A DNA stretch of 64,000 nt from Micromonospora gifhornensis (GTDB lineage Bacteria; Actinomycetota; Actinomycetes; Mycobacteriales; Micromonosporaceae): assembly GCF_016863515.1 (NCBI RefSeq), contig NZ_BOPA01000040.1, forward strand, positions 1 to 64,000, in the 5' to 3' direction. Below are positions 26,226-33,252 of the stretch, one piece after another. A model generated the notes under the pieces. The model saw nothing but the letters and a program-made list of their open reading frames with translations. It did no database searches and was not told where the DNA came from. The translations under genes and the position numbers were made by a program. The number at the start of each line of letters is the position of its first letter. Position 1 is the stretch's first letter.

Positions 26226-26954
26226 TCAGTCATTGCGACTCTCGTTGATGAATATCAGGAGGTCGACGATGCTGCCTGGATCGGTGTCGCTGTCTGAGCA
26301 GCTTCGCCGTGCCGCCTCGGCTTCGGCGCAGGTGGCGTAGTAGAGGAACTCGTCGCTGTCGCCGGGGGCGGTGACAGCGACGATATGACCGACGTGGTTC
26401 AGGCGGGCGGCGCGGGCGGCTGGTAGGAGGCCGTCGAGGTGGTTGGCGTAGGTCGTGTCGGATGCGCAGGTCGCTGCGGAGCTGATGGTGATGATGGCGC
26501 AGGTGTCGGCGGTCATGATCGACCGGCATGCGGTGAGCAGGTCGGTGATGGTGTCCGGTGTCTGGGCGGTGTGGCGTGGTGGCCAGCGCAGGACGATGAG
26601 GCTGACGGGTGTGTAGAGGGTGCCGGGGTCGGCGATCATGCTGATGTCGGTGATGGGCAGGTACGTGCGGTGCGTCAGGGCGGTCGCGTGTTTCAGGTGC
26701 GGGTCGCTGTCGAGGTCGACGACCGCGTCACCGGGTCGGGTGTACACGAGGATGAGTCGCTGCGACACGCGTGACGCGAGCCGGTGGTCCGTGGGGAGTG
26801 CGGGTTCGGGGCCGTCGCGGTCGTCGAGGCGCCAGATGGCTATTGGGATATCGCTGCCGACGAGGACTGCGTCGTCGTGATGTTGCCGTGGGCTGTGGAC
26901 GGGCGGGTTGGTCGGCGCCGCGCCGTTGGGGGTGGAGTCAGGTGCAGCAGTCAT
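26226..26954 (-). CDS. ICE-encoded hypothetical protein, possible degenerate methyltransferase fold
   Basis: 242 aa. The N-terminal 35 residues are low-complexity. The middle part reads SQRLILVYTRPGDAVVDLDS, which resembles the glycine-poor remnant of motif I in SAM-dependent DNA methylases (normally DPFxGxG), and IVLRWPPR sits where DPPY would be. Without those catalytic residues, methylation is unlikely. The ATG at 26954 is chosen from GGGAGCC upstream; the open frame continuing to 27998 is an antisense shadow of the sigma-like gene. Divergent from the sigma-like gene across a repeat-rich region. Family unknown. Confidence 0.6.
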   Translation of the reverse strand: MTAAPDSTPNGAAPTNPPVHSPRQHHDDAVLVGSDIPIAIWRLDDRDGPEPALPTDHRLASRVSQRLILVYTRPGDAVVDLDSDPHLKHATALTHRTYLPITDISMIADPGTLYTPVSLIVLRWPPRHTAQTPDTITDLLTACRSIMTADTCAIITISSAATCASDTTYANHLDGLLPAARAARLNHVGHIVAVTAPGDSDEFLYYATCAEAEAARRSCSDSDTDPGSIVDLLIFINESRND

Positions 26955-27479
26955 GTGGGGATGGCTCCCACGCTGACTGGCCGTGTTCGCATTAACGAAT
27001 GGCCTCGCCGGCCCGGCGCGGAGCACCCGCTTACGGTGTCGGTGACCCAACGGCGCCCAACAGGGCTCGGAGTGGTGGGGCGTCGTCACCCAACATGATC
27101 GTGACGGCTGGTCGACTTCTGCTCGCCGTGGCCGAACAGATGTGGGGTGTTGGGTGAGGTGTCTGTTGTTGGCCCGGTAGCCGGGCCTGCGGTCCTGGCC
27201 GGGTTCCTGATGCCGGCATGGTGACGCCTGTGTGCCGACACGGTCCGGCAGGTTCTCCGGCCAACAGCACCCAACTGGGTCGTGATCTGCGTTGTTGGTG
27301 CCCGTACTCGGCGATGCCGGTCTGGGCACTCGTGTTGCCCGGGGTATGACGGTGGCGCTGAGCAGGTCCAACAGGTTCCCGCCTGTGTGTGGGTCGGGTC
27401 GGACTGTTCGGTGGCCGTGCGCGGATGGGGGTCTCGCACCGCCGCCGGGATGCGGTGCCCGAACTCGCAAGGGGATGTC
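26955..27479. repeat. Divergent control region with CACCCAACA-type motifs
   Basis: A 525-bp gene-free stretch between the 26226 gene (minus) and the sigma-like gene (plus). It contains the 9-mer CACCCAACA or its complement TGTTGGGTG at 27087-27095 and 27148-27156, close variants at 27268-27276 (CACCCAACT) and near 27048, and several TTGTTGG pieces. A 19-bp element (CTGACTGGCCGTGTTCGCA, 26973-26991) recurs once, with one mismatch, at 28518-28536. The arrangement suggests binding sites for an element-encoded regulator or replication initiator. Confidence 0.55.
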
Positions 27480-28349
27480 ATGTCTTCTCGATCGTGGCCT
27501 TCGTCGCCGCTGTCTGCGGCTGGCCGCGCCTTCACTCTTCTGGTCCAGCCACCCACCCCTATTGGTTTCGACGGTCGCGGATTTGAGGGCCTTCCGGACG
27601 AGATTTTGCCGTTGGAGCGGCTGCGTGCGCTGCTGCTGGCACCGCAGACGGGCGTCGAGGTTCGTGATGCGGTGTGGCGTGAGCTGGTTGTCCGTGCTCG
27701 CCGGGATGGTCCGGCGTGGGTGGTGGCCGCTGTCGGTATTGCTCTGCCGGGTCTGCGGCATGTCGCCGGGCTGTTGGCGGCCGGGTGGCGTGGGGATACC
27801 CGTGATCTGGATGCCGAGTTGCTGACCGGGTTCGTGGCCCGGTTGAGGAGCATTGACGTGGAGCCGCCTCGGGTGGTGGGCCGGCTCATCGACGCCGGCC
27901 TGCGAGCGGCCCGCAAGGCGCGCGATGCGGACTCCGATGCTCAACTCATTCATACGGACGCGGTCGATCCGATCGCGCCGGTGGCGCCGTGGGATCATCC
28001 GGACCTGGTGCTGGCGCGGGCGGTCATCGCCGGTGTCCTCGACGCCGACGAGGCGAATCTGATCGGCGCGACGCGGTTGGAGAACGTCACGCTTGTCGAG
28101 GCGGGGGCCCGTTTGGGTATCACTGCGAGCCTGGCTTCGTCGTGGCGGCAGAAGGCGGAACGTCGATTGTTGGACGCCATCCGCGAGGGTGATCTCGCAT
28201 TCGTGTCACTGCGGCCTCGCCCCCAGCGGCGCAGCACTGGCGCGACCCGGCAACGGGTCGCCGCGACTCAGCAGCGCGTCGCCGGCGGCAGCCGGCACCT
28301 GGGCACCACCCACCAGCGAGTGGCTGTTGCCGGTGGCGTCAACCGATAG
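27480..28349 (+). CDS. Sigma-factor-like / HTH regulator of the conjugative element
   Basis: 289 aa. Residues about 165-225 read VLDADEANLIGATRL then VTLVEAGARLGITASLASSW and KAERRLLDAI, the layout of a sigma-70 region-4-type helix-turn-helix. No region 2 (promoter -10 melting) motif is seen, so it may be a DNA-binding regulator and not a true sigma factor. The C-terminal tail is basic with repeated RVAATQQRVA units. ATG at 27480 with AAGGGG upstream; the longer frame to 27282 crosses the repeat region. It probably controls the transfer genes starting at 28.6 kb. Confidence 0.65.
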   Translation: MSSRSWPSSPLSAAGRAFTLLVQPPTPIGFDGRGFEGLPDEILPLERLRALLLAPQTGVEVRDAVWRELVVRARRDGPAWVVAAVGIALPGLRHVAGLLAAGWRGDTRDLDAELLTGFVARLRSIDVEPPRVVGRLIDAGLRAARKARDADSDAQLIHTDAVDPIAPVAPWDHPDLVLARAVIAGVLDADEANLIGATRLENVTLVEAGARLGITASLASSWRQKAERRLLDAIREGDLAFVSLRPRPQRRSTGATRQRVAATQQRVAGGSRHLGTTHQRVAVAGGVNR

Positions 28350-28648
28350 CACGTTCCCTGTTGGGTGCGACCCCACAGCAGTGGCCGTTGGGCTCTGTTG
28401 GGTGGCAAGGCGGCGTCGGACGTCGTGTTGGCCACCCAACCGCCGGCTTTGGTGGGCAAGACATCGGATCGAGAAACGGCCGGTGTCGGCGCCCCCTGGG
28501 ATCGGGGCGCGGCCGGTCTGAGTGGCCGTGTTCGCACCCGATCACCTCAAGGCTGGAAGGAGCGATGCTCCCACGGCCCCGCCCCGGTCCCTGGGGGCGC
28601 ACCTGGATCCCTGTCGAGCCCCGCACGCCGGGGTGGGAGGTGCGTGTC
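28350..28648. promoter_or_regulatory. Leader of the transfer operon with repeated motifs
   Basis: 299 bp upstream of the pilin gene. TGTTGGGTG occurs at 28359-28367 and 28396-28404, a variant CACCCAACC at 28433-28441, and the 19-bp element CTGAGTGGCCGTGTTCGCA at 28518-28536. The same motifs fill the control region at 27.0-27.3 kb and single copies lie before other gene blocks (36084, 41597). I infer co-regulation of element promoters. Confidence 0.5.
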
Positions 28649-28987
28649 ATGTTCCGCCGCAACGTCTACCGCATCATCACGGTCACGCTCGGGTTCCTGG
28701 CGATCGTGGCCGGCTCGGCTCCGGCGTACGCGTCCGGGCCGCAGGTTCTGGCCGCATATCCGCTGCCGGTGATCATCAACAACATCACGACGTGGATCGT
28801 CGGGCTGCTGGTCGGGGTCGCGACGCTGTTTCTGACCATCGGTGGTCTGCGTCGTCTGGCCGCCGGCGGCGACCCGACGGAGATCGAGAAGTCGAACTCG
28901 GCGTTGAAGAACGCGCTGCTCGGTTACGCGCTGGCGGTGCTCGCGCCGATCCTGCTCGCGGTCGTGCGGAGCTGGATCGGGGGCTGA
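28649..28987 (+). CDS. VirB2/TrbC-like pilin
   Basis: 112 aa. A basic N-terminus and a signal-peptide core (TVTLGFLAIVAGSAPAYA, AYA cleavage site) are followed by two transmembrane helices, ITTWIVGLLVGVATLFLTIG and ALLGYALAVLAPILLAVV, joined by a short basic loop. This is the VirB2/TrbC type that builds conjugative pili or the channel in type IV secretion. ATG at 28649 with GGGAGG about 9 nt upstream; an in-frame ATG at 28564 would add an unlikely Pro/Arg-rich extension. First gene of the transfer block; the next starts one base after its stop. Confidence 0.75.
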   Translation: MFRRNVYRIITVTLGFLAIVAGSAPAYASGPQVLAAYPLPVIINNITTWIVGLLVGVATLFLTIGGLRRLAAGGDPTEIEKSNSALKNALLGYALAVLAPILLAVVRSWIGG

Positions 28988-28988
28988 G

Positions 28989-29963
28989 ATGGGCGACTGG
29001 GTCATCGGTCCCATTCTGCGATGGTTCGCCGAGACGGTGATCGGCGTGTTGAACGCCTTGTGGGATCTGCTGTCTATCACCGCGTTCGTCAGCCCCGATG
29101 TGACCGCGTTGCCGCAGGTCACGGCGTTTGCCAACACGTCGTTGGGGGTGGTGAACGTGTGCTACGTGTTGGCGTTTCTGTGGGTGGCGATCCTGGTGAT
29201 GGGCCGCGACACCATCCAGTCGCAGGTCGGGCCGGGTGAGCTGATTCCTCGCCTGGTCATCGGTCTGATCGGCGCCAATGTCGCTCTGCCGTTGTGTTCT
29301 ACGGTGATCGGGTTGGCCAATGCGTTGACGGCCGCGTTGACCAGTCAGGACATCACCGCGCCCGGGTCGATGCAGCATCTGCGCGACACCACGGTCAGTG
29401 CGCTCACCGGCCAGGGCGGGGCGACGGCGGTCAGTTTCCTGCTGCTGCTCATCGGCCTGCTGATCGCGATACTCACCGGCACCCTGCTCGTGCAGTGGAT
29501 CATTCGGCTCGGGGTCCTCGTCGTCGCCGTCGGCATCGCGCCGATCGCGTTGGCGTTGCACGGCACACCGCAGACCGAGGGTGCCGCCAAGTTGTGGTGG
29601 CGCACGATTCTGGGCGCGCTCGGCATCGTCGTGATCCAGGCGGTCGCCCTGCACACCACGCTGCGGGTTTTTCTGAATCCGGACAGCAATCTGCGGGTGC
29701 TCGGGTTGCCGATACCCGGCGGTGACCCGGCCGCGATCATGAACTTGCTGATCGTGGTGTGTCTGCTGTGGGGTGTCGTGAAGATCCCCGGACTGATGGG
29801 CCGCTACATCACGCAGACCCGGCCGAACCGGATGGGCACGGTCCTGCGCGTCGTACTCGTGCAGCATCTGACCCGCGGCTTTCCCCGCACGTTCGCCGGC
29901 AGCCGCGTCGCGGCGCGGGCCACCCGTCGTGCTGGCGGCGCGGGCGGGGCCGGCCGGCCGTGA
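28989..29963 (+). CDS. VirB6/TrbL-like polytopic membrane protein
   Basis: 324 aa with about six to seven hydrophobic helices, for example VVNVCYVLAFLWVAILVM, FLLLLIGLLIAILTGTLLV and IIRLGVLVVAVGIAPIALA, and a conserved-looking GRYITQ followed by a basic tail. This matches the inner-membrane channel component (VirB6/TrbL, SCO6881-like) of actinobacterial T4SS elements. A GGGGGCTGAG ribosome binding site overlaps the pilin stop. Confidence 0.75.
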   Translation: MGDWVIGPILRWFAETVIGVLNALWDLLSITAFVSPDVTALPQVTAFANTSLGVVNVCYVLAFLWVAILVMGRDTIQSQVGPGELIPRLVIGLIGANVALPLCSTVIGLANALTAALTSQDITAPGSMQHLRDTTVSALTGQGGATAVSFLLLLIGLLIAILTGTLLVQWIIRLGVLVVAVGIAPIALALHGTPQTEGAAKLWWRTILGALGIVVIQAVALHTTLRVFLNPDSNLRVLGLPIPGGDPAAIMNLLIVVCLLWGVVKIPGLMGRYITQTRPNRMGTVLRVVLVQHLTRGFPRTFAGSRVAARATRRAGGAGGAGRP

Positions 29964-30201
29964 CCGGGCCGGGCGGTGGAGGCGTACTCGCCGGATCGTG
30001 CCCGCCGGGCTGTCTCCGACGCCTCGCTCTGCCTGTCTCGCGCCTCGCGCGTTGCCGTGCCCGGCAGGTGTGGGCCCGGGACGTCGGCATCACCTGTCCG
30101 ACTGGTCGCGTCGTACGCCCCTGCACCCGCGGCGAACTCGCCGGCGGTGTCGGCCTCTACACCCGCGCCGTAAAGCCTCCCCCACTCGAAAGGCACCCTG
30201 A
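29960..30201 (+). pseudogene. First copy of a tandem small-gene pair, apparently frameshifted
   Basis: A GTG at 29960 overlaps the VirB6-like stop (GTGA). The frame encodes GITCPTGRVVRPCTRGEL and AGGVGLYTRAVK, clearly related to GVAWPTGRPIYRYTPAEI and ADGVDLYTRALK in the next gene. After LYTRAVK this frame runs on without a stop, whereas shifting one base near 30170 gives ASPTRKAP and a TGA at 30199-30201 that forms a TGATG overlap with the next ATG. The most economical reading is an original coupled gene with one indel. It could also be a sequencing error. Confidence 0.5.
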
Positions 30202-30413
30202 TGACGACCATGCGCTGTCCCTCGTGCGCGAACGCCGAGGCTTCCGTCCTGTCTTCTGCTGTCCCGGATCCATTCACCATCGTCGGCGTGGCCTGGCCCA
30301 CCGGCCGGCCGATCTACCGCTACACCCCGGCGGAGATCGCCGACGGTGTGGACCTCTACACCCGGGCGTTGAAGGCCCGCGCGAGGCGGGGAGGCCACGA
30401 TGCGCCCGAGTAA
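30201..30413 (+). CDS. Small Cys-containing protein, second copy
   Basis: 70 aa. An N-terminal MRCPSCANAE suggests half of a zinc ribbon. The rest is the PTGR...LYTRALK module shared with the preceding frame. Start fixed by TGATG overlap at 30199-30203; the stop overlaps the following PrgI-like gene by 14 nt. Function unknown; its place between VirB6-like and PrgI-like genes suggests a transfer-associated role. Confidence 0.6.
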   Translation: MTTMRCPSCANAEASVLSSAVPDPFTIVGVAWPTGRPIYRYTPAEIADGVDLYTRALKARARRGGHDAPE

Positions 30414-31338
30414 TGACCTCACCCCCCACGCCCGCATTCCCGCTGACGTCGACACCCCGGACAAGATCGCCTACAACTTGACGGCGCGGCAGTTGGCCAT
30501 CCTTTCGGTGGCCGGTGTGATCGGCTACGGCATCGTCCGCGCGGTCGGTGACCTGCTGCCGCCCCCGGTCCTGGTCGCGATCCTCATCCCTGTTGCCGGG
30601 GCGGCGATCGTGCTGGCCTTGGGGCGTCGTGACGGCTTGTCCATGGACGCCTGGCTGCTCGCGGCGGTGCGGCACACCCGCAGCCCTCGACGGTTGGCGC
30701 CCGCGCCGACCGGCACACCTGCCGCGGGCCCGGGGTGGGCTCCGGCGTGTGAGCCGCCCGTCGTTGCGGTGCCGGTGTTGCGGCTGCCGGCTACCGCGAT
30801 CAGCGACAGCGGCGTCATCGACGCCGGCTCCCACACTGCGGTTCTGGTCGCGTGCACGACGGTGAACATCGGGCTGCGGACCGGCGACGAGCAGGCGGCG
30901 CTGATCGGCAGCTACGGGCGGTGGTTGAACTCGCTGTCCGGGCCGGTGCAGATCGTGGTCTCCGCGCAGCGGGTCGACTTGTCCAGCCACGCGCACCGCA
31001 TCGCCGCCGGCGCGCAGTCCATCGGTAACAGCGCCTTGGCCCATGCCGCCCGCGATTACGCCGATTTCCTCGACGATCTCGCCGCGCGGCGGGATCCGCT
31101 GTGGCGCACCGTGACCGTTGCGGTCACCGCCACCGGCGACACCGGCCGCGACAGAGAGGTGCTGCGCCGGGCCGAGCACGCCGCGGCCGCATTGTCGGCG
31201 CTCGGGGCGCAGACCGCCGTGTTGGACGGCGGTCGGGCGGCTGCGGTGTTGACCTGCGCCACCGACCCGTACACCCCGGCCGATGTGACCTGGGCCCGTG
31301 CCCTTCCCGACGCGGCCGTCACCGGAACAGGAGACTGA
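30400..31338 (+). CDS. PrgI-family / VirB3-like membrane protein
   Basis: 312 aa. The N-terminal 90 residues have the PrgI pattern: ARIPADVDTPDKIAYNLTAR, then two transmembrane helices (LAILSVAGVIGYGIVRAV; VLVAILIPVAGAAIVLAL) and DGLSMDAWLLAAVRH. The cytoplasmic C-terminal part (from about 130) has the alpha/beta mix seen in the N-terminal domain of VirB4-like proteins. Directly precedes VirB4, as VirB3 does in canonical T4SS operons, and shares its AGGAG-led coupling (gap 1 nt). Confidence 0.75.
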   Translation: MRPSNDLTPHARIPADVDTPDKIAYNLTARQLAILSVAGVIGYGIVRAVGDLLPPPVLVAILIPVAGAAIVLALGRRDGLSMDAWLLAAVRHTRSPRRLAPAPTGTPAAGPGWAPACEPPVVAVPVLRLPATAISDSGVIDAGSHTAVLVACTTVNIGLRTGDEQAALIGSYGRWLNSLSGPVQIVVSAQRVDLSSHAHRIAAGAQSIGNSALAHAARDYADFLDDLAARRDPLWRTVTVAVTATGDTGRDREVLRRAEHAAAALSALGAQTAVLDGGRAAAVLTCATDPYTPADVTWARALPDAAVTGTGD

Positions 31339-31339
31339 C

Positions 31340-33127
31340 ATGCCTTTCCTCAGATGGCGGCAGCGTGCCGCCGCTGATGCGGGCCCAGCCGATGGGGCGG
31401 GGCTGGCGGCTGTGGTGGGGCCGGCCGCGATCGAACACACCCCCCGCTACCTGCGGGTCGGCGACGGCTACGCGGCCACGCTGATCGTGACCGGCTACCC
31501 GGCTGAGGTGGGGCCCGCCTGGTTGGATCCGCTGCTGGCCTGGCCGGGTCGGCTCGACGTGGCCGTTCACATCGAGCCTGTGGCGCCGCAGGTCGCCGCT
31601 GCCCGGCTGCGTAGGCAGCGGGCCCGGTTGGAGTCCAACCGGCGCACCGACGCCGACAAGGGCCGTCTCGCCGACCCGGTCACCGAGGCTGCCGCGGACG
31701 ACGCCGCCGACCTGGCTGACCGGATCGCCCGCGGTCACAGCAAACTGTTCCGCGTCGGCCTGTATCTGTGTGTGCACGCGCCCAGCCTTGATGAGCTCGA
31801 CGAGTCGGTCGCGCACGTGCGGGCCACCGCCGCGTCGGTGCTGCTGGACACCCAACCGGCGACGTGGCGGCAGCTGCAGGGCTGGACGAGTACCCTGCCT
31901 CTCGGCGTCGACGGGCTCGGCATGCGGCGGGTGATGGACACCGACGCGATCGCCTCGGCGTTCCCGCTCGCCTCGTCGGATCTGCCGGCGCCGCTGCCCG
32001 GTGAGCCCGGCGCCACCGGCGGCATGCTCTACGGCCTCAATCCCGACTCCAACGGCGTCGTGTGGTGGGACCGGTGGGCGCAACACAACGCCAACAGTGT
32101 GGTCCTGGCCCGGTCGGGGGCCGGCAAGTCGTACTTCGTCAAACTCGAAGTGCTCCGCTCCCTGGCCGACAGTGTGCAGGTGGCGGTTGTCGACCCGGAC
32201 AACGAGTACGTCCGCCTGGCCGATGCGGTCGGCGGCGTCACCATCGCCCTCGGCGCCGGCGGGGTGCGGCTCAACCCCCTCGACATTCCGCCGGGGGATC
32301 GTCGCCCGCAGGCGCGCACCTACCGGGCGTTGTTCCTGCACACCCTGATCGCGGTGTTGTTGGGTGAACAGCCGCCGCCGTCGGAGCGGGCCGCGTTGGA
32401 CAAGGCCATCAACGACGCCTACGACCGGGCCGGTATCTCCAACGACCCCGCCACATGGCGGCGGCAGGCGCCACTGCTGCGTGACGTGACGGCCGCCCTC
32501 ACCGCGCAGCACACCGACGCCGCCGGCACCTTGGCGGCCCGGTTGACGCCGTGGACCAGCGGGTCGTTTCGGGATCTGTTCGACGGGCCCACCACCACCG
32601 TCCCGTCAGGGCAGCTGGTGTGCTGGTCGACGCGGCACCTCGCCGACGAGCTGCGCGCCCCCGGCATGCTGCTGGCGTTGGACGCGATCTGGCGCGACGT
32701 CGACACGCCTGCGATCCGGTCCGCGCACACCCCGCGGCGGCTCGTGGTCGTGGATGAGGCGTGGACGTTGCTGCGAGACGGTGAGGGCGCCAAGTTCCTG
32801 TCCCGCCTGGCAAAGGCGGCCCGTAAGCGGCGGGCCGGCCTGTCGGTCATCACCCAGGACGTCGGGGATCTGCTCGGCTCCGACCTCGGGCAGGTGGTCA
32901 TCGCCAACGCCGCCACCCAGATCCTGCTGCGGCAGGCGCCGCAGGCGATCGATGTGGTCGCCGACGTGTTCGCCCTGACCGGTGGGGAGTCGCGGCTGCT
33001 GCTCGCCGCCCGCCGCGGTGAGGGCCTGCTCATGTCCGGCACCCACCGCGTCGGCTTCCACGCCGTGGCCTCCCGGCAGGAGCACCGGCTGTGTATCGGC
33101 GACCTGGAGCTACCCGACGACGAGTAG
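31340..33127 (+). CDS. VirB4/TraC-like T4SS ATPase
   Basis: 595 aa. Walker A LARSGAGKSYFVKLEVL lies near residue 262 and Walker B RRLVVVDEAWTLL near 470, followed by GLSVITQDVGDLL and the sensor region NAATQILLRQAP. These are hallmarks of the VirB4/TraC/TrbE energising ATPase. The ATG at 31340 has AGGAG 6 nt upstream; the frame from 31298 overlaps the previous gene. It docks at the membrane base of the transfer channel and powers pilus and channel assembly. Confidence 0.9.
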   Translation: MPFLRWRQRAAADAGPADGAGLAAVVGPAAIEHTPRYLRVGDGYAATLIVTGYPAEVGPAWLDPLLAWPGRLDVAVHIEPVAPQVAAARLRRQRARLESNRRTDADKGRLADPVTEAAADDAADLADRIARGHSKLFRVGLYLCVHAPSLDELDESVAHVRATAASVLLDTQPATWRQLQGWTSTLPLGVDGLGMRRVMDTDAIASAFPLASSDLPAPLPGEPGATGGMLYGLNPDSNGVVWWDRWAQHNANSVVLARSGAGKSYFVKLEVLRSLADSVQVAVVDPDNEYVRLADAVGGVTIALGAGGVRLNPLDIPPGDRRPQARTYRALFLHTLIAVLLGEQPPPSERAALDKAINDAYDRAGISNDPATWRRQAPLLRDVTAALTAQHTDAAGTLAARLTPWTSGSFRDLFDGPTTTVPSGQLVCWSTRHLADELRAPGMLLALDAIWRDVDTPAIRSAHTPRRLVVVDEAWTLLRDGEGAKFLSRLAKAARKRRAGLSVITQDVGDLLGSDLGQVVIANAATQILLRQAPQAIDVVADVFALTGGESRLLLAARRGEGLLMSGTHRVGFHAVASRQEHRLCIGDLELPDDE

Positions 33128-33183
33128 CTCCCTTCGCACCGTCTGCGGCCGCAACTGAAGCTCACCGTCGCGCCGGTTCCGCA

Positions 33184-33228
33184 GGGTCGTGGGCCGCCTA
33201 ACGATCGCGGCCCACGACCCCCCTTTTT
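33184..33228 (+). terminator. Strong Rho-independent terminator after virB4-like gene
   Basis: A perfect 14-bp stem (GGGTCGTGGGCCGC with GCGGCCCACGACCC, 33184-33197 and 33207-33220), a 9-nt loop, then CCCTTTTT. It is the only hairpin in this window with a clear T run. It separates the virB2-virB4 block from the coupling-protein gene, so the latter probably has its own promoter or is attenuated. Confidence 0.85.
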
Positions 33229-33252
33229 CGTACTTCGGAAGGGCTTGATCCC

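Noticed and set aside
25841..26233. 130-aa minus-strand frame after the integrase gene
   Set aside because: Arg/Ser/His-rich, no ribosome binding site, and overlaps the terminator-like hairpins.
26955..27998. Long minus-strand open frame extending the 26226 gene to 27998 (590 aa)
   Set aside because: The extension is Arg/Pro/Ser-rich, runs antisense to the sigma-like gene and through the repeat region; the ATG at 26954 has a ribosome binding site.
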